Assembly: GCA_015059905.1 (NCBI GenBank)
Contig: SUZN01000008.1
Coordinates: 1 to 64,000 of the forward strand
DNA: 64,000 nucleotides
Direction: 5' to 3'
From: Rikenellaceae bacterium
GTDB taxonomy: Bacteria > Bacteroidota > Bacteroidia > Bacteroidales > Rikenellaceae
Positions 1 through 7,221 of the stretch are shown in pieces. A model generated the notes under the pieces. The model saw only the letters and a list, made by a program, of their open reading frames with translations, had not been told where the DNA came from and did not search any database. A program made the translations under genes and the position numbers. Numbering within the stretch: position 1 is the stretch's first letter; each line of letters opens with the position of its first letter.

Positions 1-122
<122 letters not shown>

Positions 123-273
123 ATAAAATTATAATGTATTGTTAGAGTCCTGACTACTTCATATTCCTAAAAGGAATTGACAGATAAATACTACATTTTC
201 TCTCTTGTTATACCAGTAAATCAAAGAACCGTTTGAAAAACCACTTCTCTTTTTTTCGAAGCGGAAAGTGGTG

Positions 274-305
274 CAAAGATAAAGCATCTTTTTTAAACCA
301 CCAAA
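274..305 (-). promoter_or_regulatory. rrn promoter, proximal
   Basis: On the minus strand a -33 TTTG (302-305) and a -7 TATCTTTG (274-281) are separated by 20 bases, an exact match to the Bacteroidetes primary sigma consensus. Transcription would start near 267 and run into the 16S gene after a leader of about 150 bases. Confidence 0.7.
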
Positions 306-411
306 TTTTTCAAGAACTTTTTTGCAACTTTTTTTTCACAAACCCATTTTTGTTCAAGTTTCAGACTCATCGTCCTCGGCTCTCACAGGGCTTATTTCCT
401 GATTGCGGATG

Positions 412-442
412 CAAAGGTAGGCATTATTTTTATTCGTGCAAA
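412..442 (-). promoter_or_regulatory. rrn promoter, distal
   Basis: A second minus-strand match to the same consensus: TTTG (439-442), 19-base spacer, TACCTTTG (412-419). With the proximal promoter it forms a tandem pair ahead of 16S, as is common for rRNA operons. The stretch 443-606 between this site and the next gene's promoter holds nothing else I can recognise. Confidence 0.65.
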
Positions 443-606
443 CTTTTTCTAATATTTTTTCGAAGAATTTTGCATTTTTCTTAATAATGCCCATTTATAC
501 CTATATTTATTATATATAGGGAGTGAAAAATCTGCCTAAAAATCGTACAACGACAACCAAAAGAACAAAAAAACCATACCATTCAAGCACAATCCGCGCC
601 AAAAGG

Positions 607-637
607 TTGTTTTATTCGATTTGATTTTCTACCTTTG
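607..637 (+). promoter_or_regulatory. promoter for the ADP-ribosylglycohydrolase-like gene
   Basis: A partial -33 (TTG at 607-609), a 20-base spacer and TACCTTTG at 630-637. It leaves a leader of roughly 80 bases before the ATG at 724. Confidence 0.55.
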
Positions 638-723
638 TAGTAATATGCGTTATTGCGGACGCGTGGCGACCAACACAATCTGGGCGCAAGAGAGAGAACT
701 AACAAAAACCAACAATATCAATT

Positions 724-2262
724 ATGAAGAGATTTTATTTTATCATTGCCCTTGTGGCATTGCTGGCGACAACAGCTACATCTTATGCTGCGCAGCCAGA
801 AGGAAAGAAGCTGCCAAAGCAGGTAACAATGAGCAAGGAGCAGCTCATGGACAAGATTAAGGGTGCCTGGGCTGGTCAGGTGCTGGGTTGTACCTATGGT
901 GGTCCAACAGAGTTCCAGTATCGTAGCCGTATGATTGGCGACGACCGTCACATCCCTTGGGGTGAGGACATCAACCAGGTGGCAAACATGTTGAAGCGCG
1001 TACCTACACTCTACGATGACATCTACATGGACCTTACTTTTGTGGGCGTATTCGACCGCTTGGGTCTTGATGCTCCACTTGACTCATTGGCAAACGCCTT
1101 CGCTCACGAGGGTTATGCGCTCTGGCACGCAAACCAGGCTGCGCGTTACAACATCCTGCGTGGCATAAAGGCTCCTATGTCGGGTCACTGGACAAACAAC
1201 CCTCACGCCGATGATATCGATTATCAGATTGAGGCTGACTACGCTGGTATCATGTCACCAGGTATGCCTAACTCGGCATCGAAGATTTCGGACAAGGTGG
1301 GTCACATTATGAACTACGGTAACGGCTGGTACGGTGGTGTATATGTTGGCGCTATGTACGCATTGGCATTCGTAACCGACGACATCGACTTCATCGTCAA
1401 GGAGGGTTTGAAGTCTATCCCAGAGAAGAGCTCATTCTACAAGTGTATGGTTGATGTTATCAATATCCACAAAATGCTGCCTAACAACTGGCGTGCTGGC
1501 TGGCTCGTATTGCAGGATAAGTGGGGTCACACCGACATCGGTTGTGGCGAGGGCGCTCTCGACCCACTCAACATCGACGCAATGATTAACTGCGCCTATA
1601 TCCTCTTCGGCTTGCTCTATGGCGAGGGCGACTTCTACAAGACTATCGACATCTCGACTCGTTGCGGTCAGGACTCTGACTGTAACCCAGCATCGGCGGC
1701 AGGTATCCTGGCGACAGCGAAGGGTTACAACTGGATTCCAAAGGATTGGATTGAGCCATTGAAGAGGGGCGAGGATATCAACTTCGCATACTTGCCATAC
1801 TCACTCAACTCAACTTACAAGATGAGCTTCGACCAGGCTCTTCAGATGATTGAGCGCAACGGCGGTGAGGTGACAGACAAGGATGTTACAATCAAGGTAC
1901 AGAAGACAAAGCCTGTACAGTATGAGGTTAGCTTCCCTAACCTGCAACCAGCAGAGCGTAAGCCTATTAAGATTCAGCTCGACAAGAACCCATTCAAGTA
2001 TGAGGCAGAGTGCGCAGGTATCCTCTTCAACGGTTTTGTGAAGGGTCCAGGCAAGTATGTTGCCGAGTTGGAGATGTATGTTGATGGCAAGTTGGCAGAG
2101 TCATTCACAATGCCTGTAAGCTATCGCTTGCGTCGTCTGGATGTATATTGGAACTTCGAGCTTGAGCCAGGCAACCACACATTTGAGCTTCGTTGGTTGA
2201 ACCCCGAGGAGGGCACATCAATCGACGTGGTGGATGCAGTGCTTTACAAGAAGGTGAAGTAA
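724..2262 (+). CDS. secreted ADP-ribosylglycohydrolase family protein
   Basis: 512 residues with a signal peptide (about residues 1-22, hydrophobic run ending ATSYA). The ADP-ribosylglycohydrolase fold starts around residue 45 (GAWAGQVLG). Metal-site motifs are visible as YDDIYMDL, DDIDYQIEADYAG and GQDSDCNPASAAG; the last corresponds to the family's GxDxDT-type motif with Cys in place of Thr. About 120 extra residues at the C-terminus look beta-rich, ending in YWNFELEPGNHTFELRW, and may be a substrate- or carbohydrate-binding domain. Known members remove ADP-ribose or hydrolyse related N-glycosidic bonds; the secreted location suggests an extracellular or periplasmic nucleoside or sugar substrate rather than a modified protein. 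It is a single transcription unit with its own promoter and terminator. Confidence 0.85.
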   Translation: MKRFYFIIALVALLATTATSYAAQPEGKKLPKQVTMSKEQLMDKIKGAWAGQVLGCTYGGPTEFQYRSRMIGDDRHIPWGEDINQVANMLKRVPTLYDDIYMDLTFVGVFDRLGLDAPLDSLANAFAHEGYALWHANQAARYNILRGIKAPMSGHWTNNPHADDIDYQIEADYAGIMSPGMPNSASKISDKVGHIMNYGNGWYGGVYVGAMYALAFVTDDIDFIVKEGLKSIPEKSSFYKCMVDVINIHKMLPNNWRAGWLVLQDKWGHTDIGCGEGALDPLNIDAMINCAYILFGLLYGEGDFYKTIDISTRCGQDSDCNPASAAGILATAKGYNWIPKDWIEPLKRGEDINFAYLPYSLNSTYKMSFDQALQMIERNGGEVTDKDVTIKVQKTKPVQYEVSFPNLQPAERKPIKIQLDKNPFKYEAECAGILFNGFVKGPGKYVAELEMYVDGKLAESFTMPVSYRLRRLDVYWNFELEPGNHTFELRWLNPEEGTSIDVVDAVLYKKVK

Positions 2263-2283
2263 TATACTCTACACAAGATAAGA

Positions 2284-2315
2284 AAGGCTGTCGGGGCAAA
2301 CTCGGCAGCCTTTTG
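2284..2315 (+). terminator. intrinsic terminator
   Basis: A 10-bp stem (2284-2293 with 2303-2312, one G-U pair) followed by a short T run, 20 bases after the stop of the preceding gene. Confidence 0.7.
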
Positions 2316-2362
2316 TTGATAAAATACGTCTGCTACTGCGAGAAATGAGATAACGGATCTAC

Positions 2363-2420
2363 CCAATTTTTAATTTTGAATTCTTAATTTTGAATTTTGA
2401 ATTATAATATTGTATCTTTG
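2363..2420 (+). promoter_or_regulatory. AT-rich TTTTGAA repeat carrying the lspA promoter
   Basis: A tract of repeated TTTTGAA/TTTTAA units runs into TATCTTTG (2413-2420). The TTTG at 2389-2392 lies 20 bases upstream, so the repeat supplies the -33 element. The same arrangement occurs before prfA and, on the minus strand, before galE. Confidence 0.65.
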
Positions 2421-2437
2421 TCCTAAACAATAAAGAT

Positions 2438-3052
2438 ATGAAACTACGACACATTACAATATTGGTGGCGGTGCTGCTGGTGCTCGACCAAGCGTTGAAG
2501 ATTTGGATTAAGACACATCTGTGCATCGACGAGGCGATAGAGATATTCCCTTGGTTTCAGTTGCGCTTCATTGAAAACAACGGCGCGGCCTTCGGTATGC
2601 AGATAGCAAATATGGGAGGTTTTGATTGGGGTAAGCTGCTGCTCTCGTCGTTCCGTCTGGTGATGATTGCGCTGCTGGGATACTATATCCACTACCTCTG
2701 TCGCAAACAGAAGGATATGCCCAAGGGCGCGATGATTGGTCTGGCGATGATTTTTGCGGGTGCTGTGGGTAATCTTATCGACTCGATGTTCTACGGCGTA
2801 ATCTTCACCGAATCGACACCGCTGACGGTGGCAACGCTGGGCGAGGGTTACAGCACATTCCTGATGGGCAAGGTTGTGGATATGTTCTATTTCCCTTTGT
2901 TCCAATGGAATAGCGTACCGAGCTGGTTGGATTTTCTGGTTGACCACAACAACTATTTCTTCGGTGCGATATTCAACCTCGCCGACTCCTACATCTGCGT
3001 GGCTGCGGTCTATCTCGCTCTGTTCCAATGGCGAGCATTTGAAGAGGAGTAA
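2438..3052 (+). CDS. lspA: lipoprotein signal peptidase (signal peptidase II)
   Basis: 204 residues, four predicted membrane segments. This inner-membrane aspartic protease removes signal peptides from prolipoproteins after lipidation. The family signature is clear: IENNGAAFG near residue 45, and the two catalytic aspartates in GNLIDS (about residue 113) and FNLADSYI (about residue 182). The C-terminal region is longer than in proteobacterial LspA (about 165 residues), which is usual in Bacteroidetes. Several lipoproteins in this window (e.g. at 38.5, 48.6 and 51.3 kb) are its likely substrates. It is transcribed alone from the repeat-borne promoter. Confidence 0.95.
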   Translation: MKLRHITILVAVLLVLDQALKIWIKTHLCIDEAIEIFPWFQLRFIENNGAAFGMQIANMGGFDWGKLLLSSFRLVMIALLGYYIHYLCRKQKDMPKGAMIGLAMIFAGAVGNLIDSMFYGVIFTESTPLTVATLGEGYSTFLMGKVVDMFYFPLFQWNSVPSWLDFLVDHNNYFFGAIFNLADSYICVAAVYLALFQWRAFEEE

Positions 3053-3077
3053 CCGAGAATTTATAAGGGTTGCCCAA

Positions 3078-3124
3078 TGGGCACAAAAAAAGAGCAGTTA
3101 AAAACTGCTCTTTTTTTGTGCCCA
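3078..3124. terminator. bidirectional terminator, perfect 22-bp palindrome overlapping the tRNA 3' end
   Basis: Arms 3078-3099 and 3103-3124 are perfectly complementary around an AAA loop, with a 7-A/7-T tract inside each arm. It can end transcription of lspA (plus) and of the tRNA (minus). The right arm includes the last bases of the tRNA acceptor strand. Confidence 0.8.
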
Positions 3125-3199
3125 GAATAGGACTCGAACCTACATGCCGTGAAGCACTCGCACCTGAAACGAGCGTGTCTACCATTTCACCATCTGGGC
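3119..3199 (-). tRNA. tRNA-Leu (anticodon CAG)
   Basis: 81 bases on the minus strand. The acceptor stem GCCCAGA/TCTGGGC, a D-arm with GGTAGACAC, anticodon stem-loop CTCGTTTCAGGTGCGAG, a long variable arm and the T-arm GGTTCGAGTCC are all readable. The long variable arm and the CAG anticodon give leucine. The CCA end is not encoded, which fits the presence of cca immediately downstream on the same strand. Confidence 0.93.
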
Positions 3200-3284
3200 A
3201 TCGTTTCGATGTGCAAAGGTACTATACTTTTTTTATTTCGCAACATTTTTTTGTAAAAAAAGAAAAACTTAACGCAGAAAACTT

Positions 3285-4724
3285 CTATTCTCCCTTTTTC
3301 TGCGGTGCTTCCACATCGCAAACCTTCACCAGACCTCGCTCGGCGGCAAGCTTCTCCATCAGGGCGTATGCCTCGGCGTAGTCGTTGCGGATGTCGCCAT
3401 CGAGGATGGCATTCTTTATCACCTCCTTAATCTCGCCGATGGTGTTGCAGGGTTGCAGGGCGTAGCACTTCATTATAATATCGCCCGTGATAGGTGGCTG
3501 GAAGTTTCGCACACGATCTCGCTCCTCCAAATCCTTCATCTTGCGGCGAACAAGCTCAAAATTAGCCAGATAGCGTTTCACCTTCGCATCAATGCCCGAC
3601 GTGATATCAGCCTCGCACAGGGTCATCAGCTTCTCGACATCATCGCCCGCCTCAAACAAAAGACGTCTTACTGCCGAGTCGGTCACCATATCCTCCGACA
3701 AAATTATCGGGCGCAGATGCAGATAGACCATCTTCTGCACAAACTTCATCGGCTCGCCCAGCGGCAGCTTCAAACGGCGGAAAATATCCCTCACCATCTT
3801 CGAGCCGACAACCTCGTGCTGGTGGAATGTCCAGCCAATCTTGCGGTCATAAGCCTTCGTCAGCGGCTTGGCTATATCGTGCAGCACCGCCGCCCAGCGA
3901 AGCCACAAATCATCGCTCTTGCGCGCCACGTTATCGAGCACCTTCAGCGTGTGTCGGAAGTTATCCTTATGGGCGTGATTACCCACTCGCTCCACGCCGC
4001 ACAGACGCTCCATCTCGGGGAAGATAAGCTCCAGCAAGCCTGTCATATGGAGCAAATCGAAGCCCATCGAAGGCACGGGTGACATCACTATCTTATTAAG
4101 TTCCACAATGATACGCTCCTTTGACACAATCTTGATGCGTTCGCGGTTGCGCTCAATAGCCTCGAACGTCTCCTCGTCAATCGTGAAACCCAACTGTGTG
4201 GCAAACCTCACAGCGCGCATCATTCTTAATGGGTCATCCGAGAAGGTCACATCGGGGTCGCAAGGAGTGCGGATGATACAATCCTCCAGGTCGTACATAC
4301 CCTCAAACGGATCGACCAGCTCGCCAAAGCGATCGCCATTGAGGCACCACGCCATAGCGTTGATAGTGAAGTCTCTGCGTCGCTGGTCATCCTCCAGCGT
4401 GCCTGGCTCCACCTGAGGCTTGCGCGAATCGTGTGTATAGGACTCCTTGCGTGCGCCGACAAACTCCACCTCGGTGCCGTGAGCACGCACCATTGCTGTG
4501 CCGAAGGTCTTGAATACCGACACCTTACCCTTCACCTCACGTCCCAGCGCCTCGGCAACCTCAATGCCGCTACCGACAACCACCACGTCGATATCGGTAG
4601 AGGGGCGGCGCAGGTAGTAATCGCGCACATATCCGCCCACAACATATGCCTCCACGCCCATCTCATCGACGATGCGCGAAATCTTGCGGAACACGGGATT
4701 TGCAAGGGGAGAAAACTCTTCCAT
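3285..4724 (-). CDS. cca: CCA tRNA nucleotidyltransferase with HD domain
   Basis: About 479 residues. It adds or repairs the 3' CCA of tRNAs. The nucleotidyltransferase head has GGYVRD and the metal-binding TDIDVVVVG; the tRNA-binding part includes FTINAMAW and FSDDPLRMMRAVRFA; an HD domain (VLHDIAKP, mid-protein) may give phosphatase or phosphodiesterase activity. The reading frame can be extended to a TTG at 4730, but the ATG at 4724 is the better start. It begins 7 bases after the pdxJ stop, so both are probably cotranscribed. The unencoded CCA of the neighbouring tRNA-Leu illustrates the need for it. Confidence 0.93.
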   Translation of the reverse strand: MEEFSPLANPVFRKISRIVDEMGVEAYVVGGYVRDYYLRRPSTDIDVVVVGSGIEVAEALGREVKGKVSVFKTFGTAMVRAHGTEVEFVGARKESYTHDSRKPQVEPGTLEDDQRRRDFTINAMAWCLNGDRFGELVDPFEGMYDLEDCIIRTPCDPDVTFSDDPLRMMRAVRFATQLGFTIDEETFEAIERNRERIKIVSKERIIVELNKIVMSPVPSMGFDLLHMTGLLELIFPEMERLCGVERVGNHAHKDNFRHTLKVLDNVARKSDDLWLRWAAVLHDIAKPLTKAYDRKIGWTFHQHEVVGSKMVRDIFRRLKLPLGEPMKFVQKMVYLHLRPIILSEDMVTDSAVRRLLFEAGDDVEKLMTLCEADITSGIDAKVKRYLANFELVRRKMKDLEERDRVRNFQPPITGDIIMKCYALQPCNTIGEIKEVIKNAILDGDIRNDYAEAYALMEKLAAERGLVKVCDVEAPQKKGE

Positions 4725-4730
4725 CGGCAA

Positions 4731-5456
4731 CTATTTTTCTGCCGCCTTCAGACAGCGACGATACAACTGAACGGTATTCTCCAGACCGAAATACAACGCA
4801 TCGGCAATCAGGGCGTGACCGATAGATACCTCGTCACACCAGGGGATGCGGCTGGCAAAATACTCCAGATTTTCAAGGCTCAAGTCGTGACCCGCATTAA
4901 GACCAAGACCCACCCTGCGGGCCGCCTCGGCAGCCTCAACATAGGGAGCGATAGCAGCCTCACGGTCAGCTACATAGCCTGCGGCATACGCCTCGGTGTA
5001 GAGCTCCACACGCTGTGCGCCGCACGCCTTCGCGCCCTCGACCATCTCGACCACAGGGTCAACGAAGATTGAGGTACGGATGCCCGCCTCGTTAAACTTG
5101 CGACAGATGTCTGTGAGGAACTCGCGATGGCGAATGGTGTCCCAGCCCGCATTGGACGTGATGGCATCCTCGGCATCGGGCACGAGAGTCACCTGCGCAG
5201 GCTTGACCTCCAGCACCAAATCGACAAACGAAGGAATTGGGTTACCCTCGATATTTAGTTCAGTTGCGATAACTGACTTCAAATCACGCACATCCTGATA
5301 ACGGATATGGCGTGCATCGGGACGTGGATGCACGGTGATACCCTCACCACCAAAACGCTCAATATCGAGCGAAGTGCGCACCACATTTGGCAGATTACCG
5401 CCGCGAGAATTGCGTAATACGGCAATCTTATTTACATTAACACTCAGTTTTGTCAT
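4731..5456 (-). CDS. pdxJ: pyridoxine 5'-phosphate synthase
   Basis: 241 residues, the family's normal length. It condenses 1-deoxyxylulose 5-phosphate with 3-amino-2-oxopropyl phosphate to make pyridoxine 5'-phosphate in the cytoplasm. TIM-barrel hallmarks are visible: [16 protein letters not shown] at the N-terminus, [16 protein letters not shown], a VTLVPD strand, GLNAGHDLS and [13 protein letters not shown]. Usual family members have HLREDRRHI where this one has HPRPDARHI, a pattern shared by many Bacteroidetes. It is divergent from nadK across 50 bases, and followed by cca. Confidence 0.94.
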   Translation of the reverse strand: MTKLSVNVNKIAVLRNSRGGNLPNVVRTSLDIERFGGEGITVHPRPDARHIRYQDVRDLKSVIATELNIEGNPIPSFVDLVLEVKPAQVTLVPDAEDAITSNAGWDTIRHREFLTDICRKFNEAGIRTSIFVDPVVEMVEGAKACGAQRVELYTEAYAAGYVADREAAIAPYVEAAEAARRVGLGLNAGHDLSLENLEYFASRIPWCDEVSIGHALIADALYFGLENTVQLYRRCLKAAEK

Positions 5457-5506
5457 AAAATCGTTATCTTTGCGATGTAAAGTTACTTATTTTTTTCTTT
5501 GCGAGT

Positions 5507-6376
5507 ATGAAAATCGTACTTTTTTCGCGTCCACAAATCAACCATACGGTTGAAGATTTGCGACGTTTGCTGAATTTAATCGACCATTACGGCTTCGACT
5601 ACGCAATAAATCAAGAGTTTGCGGCGGTCATGGAGCAAAAGCTCGGCATCGTGGTCGAGAGCGAAAAAATTTATGGCGACACGACGGGCGCACAACCCGC
5701 CCAGAGCGTTATGGTGTGCTGCGGTGGCGACGGCACACTGCTTGAGGGCATACACCGCCTGAGCGACAAGACAATACCTGTGGCGGGCATAAATTTCGGT
5801 CATCTGGGCTTCCTCACCTCGGCAACGCGTGACGGCGTGGAGTCTCTCTTTGAGCAGATTGCCAACCGTTCGCTCAACATACAACCTCGCTCGATGCTCT
5901 CCATCGAGGGCAAGAGCGTGGGACGATTGTTTGCTCTGAACGAGGTGGCGGCACAGCGTCTTGAGGCAACGATGATAAAGGTTGTGGCAAGCGTTGATAA
6001 TCAGATTGTTGCGCAATACAATGGCGATGGTGTGATACTCTCCTCGCCAACGGGCTCTACGGCATATTCGCTCAGCGCGGGAGGTCCTATCGTATCGCCC
6101 GACTGCCACTGCTTCCTCATCACGCCACTGGCTCCGCACAACTTCGGTATGCGCCCTGTGGTAATACCCGACACCGCCGAGGTGGTGCTGACAATCCACA
6201 CACGTCAGGGCAAAGCTATGCTCTCGATTGACAACCGCACATACTCACTCTCCGACGGCGAGACGATTACCATCCGCCGCGCCGAGGAGCAAATTTTATT
6301 GGTCACCCCACACAATATATCATTTTACGAGACGTTACATAGTAAGATGATGTGGGATGTTGATATCAGAAATTAA
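5507..6376 (+). CDS. nadK: NAD kinase
   Basis: 289 residues. It phosphorylates NAD to NADP. The diagnostic GGDGTLLEG motif lies near residue 75, GINFGHLGFLT follows, then NEVAAQR and GDGVILSSPTGSTAYSLSAGGPI, which together form the nucleotide and substrate site. A TATCTTTG -7 box sits at 5465-5472, so the leader is short. Divergent from pdxJ. Confidence 0.95.
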   Translation: MKIVLFSRPQINHTVEDLRRLLNLIDHYGFDYAINQEFAAVMEQKLGIVVESEKIYGDTTGAQPAQSVMVCCGGDGTLLEGIHRLSDKTIPVAGINFGHLGFLTSATRDGVESLFEQIANRSLNIQPRSMLSIEGKSVGRLFALNEVAAQRLEATMIKVVASVDNQIVAQYNGDGVILSSPTGSTAYSLSAGGPIVSPDCHCFLITPLAPHNFGMRPVVIPDTAEVVLTIHTRQGKAMLSIDNRTYSLSDGETITIRRAEEQILLVTPHNISFYETLHSKMMWDVDIRN

Positions 6377-6473
6377 CGCTTTCGGCACCCACTACGAGTG
6401 CAGAAAAATAGTGACCCCAAGGGTGTAACTGACAAAAAACTCGGAAATTGTTTAATTTTCGAGTAATTTTGTC

Positions 6474-6481
6474 TATATTTG
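6474..6481 (+). promoter_or_regulatory. -7 box for uppS
   Basis: TATATTTG matches TAnnTTTG; a weak TTG lies at 6448-6450. Its position means the in-frame ATG at 6448 cannot be the start, and that translation begins at 6490 or 6502. Confidence 0.5.
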
Positions 6482-6489
6482 CGAGTTAT

Positions 6490-7206
6490 ATGAACGGTAA
6501 AATGAATATTCCACAACATATAGCCATCATCATGGATGGCAACGGACGCTGGGCGCGCCAGCGCGGCAAGGAGCGCAGCGAGGGTCACATCGCAGGTATG
6601 AACTCGCTTCGCGAGACGGTGCGCAACGCTGCCCAGGCAGGTGTTAAGTACCTGACTGTCTATGCTTTCTCGACAGAGAACTGGGGTCGTCCTCAAGCCG
6701 AGGTCGATGCCCTGATGGAGCTTATCTGCAAGGGTGTGGAGAGCGAGAGCGCAGAGCTGGCGAAGGTGGGAATCAAGGTAAAGACCATCGGTGACAGAAG
6801 TCGTTTTTCGGAAAAGGTGCAAGCTTCGCTTGAAAAGATTGAGAGCCTCACAGCCGCAGGCGAGCAGATGACCTTCGTGCTGGCACTCAACTACTCTTCG
6901 CGTAGCGAGATTGTCACAGCCGTTCAGCGATTGGCTCAACGTGTTGCAGCGGGCGAGATTAAGGCAGAGGAGATTGACGAGAAGATGATTTCTGACTCAC
7001 TCTACACCTCGTTTATGCCCGATCCCGACCTTATCATCCGCACAAGTGGCGAGTGCCGCTTGAGCAACTTTTTGATGTGGCAGGCATCCTATGCGGAGTT
7101 CTACTTCACTCCAACGCTGTGGCCCGACTTCGACAAGGCGGAGCTGGAGAAGGCGCTGGAGGCTTACGCAGCACGCGACCGCCGTTACGGTTTAGTTAAG
7201 AAATAG
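6490..7206 (+). CDS. uppS: isoprenyl transferase (undecaprenyl diphosphate synthase)
   Basis: About 238 residues from the ATG at 6490; the ATG at 6502 is an equally plausible start. The enzyme makes the C55 carrier lipid for peptidoglycan and glycans. Motifs: IAIIMDGNGRWA at the N-terminus, LTVYAFSTENW, and RTSGECRLSNFLMWQ with AEFYFTPTLWPDF near the end. It leads the uppS-bamA-skp-skp group, with bamA starting 15 bases after its stop. Confidence 0.94.
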   Translation: MNGKMNIPQHIAIIMDGNGRWARQRGKERSEGHIAGMNSLRETVRNAAQAGVKYLTVYAFSTENWGRPQAEVDALMELICKGVESESAELAKVGIKVKTIGDRSRFSEKVQASLEKIESLTAAGEQMTFVLALNYSSRSEIVTAVQRLAQRVAAGEIKAEEIDEKMISDSLYTSFMPDPDLIIRTSGECRLSNFLMWQASYAEFYFTPTLWPDFDKAELEKALEAYAARDRRYGLVKK

Positions 7207-7221
7207 TTTTTATCAAAATAG

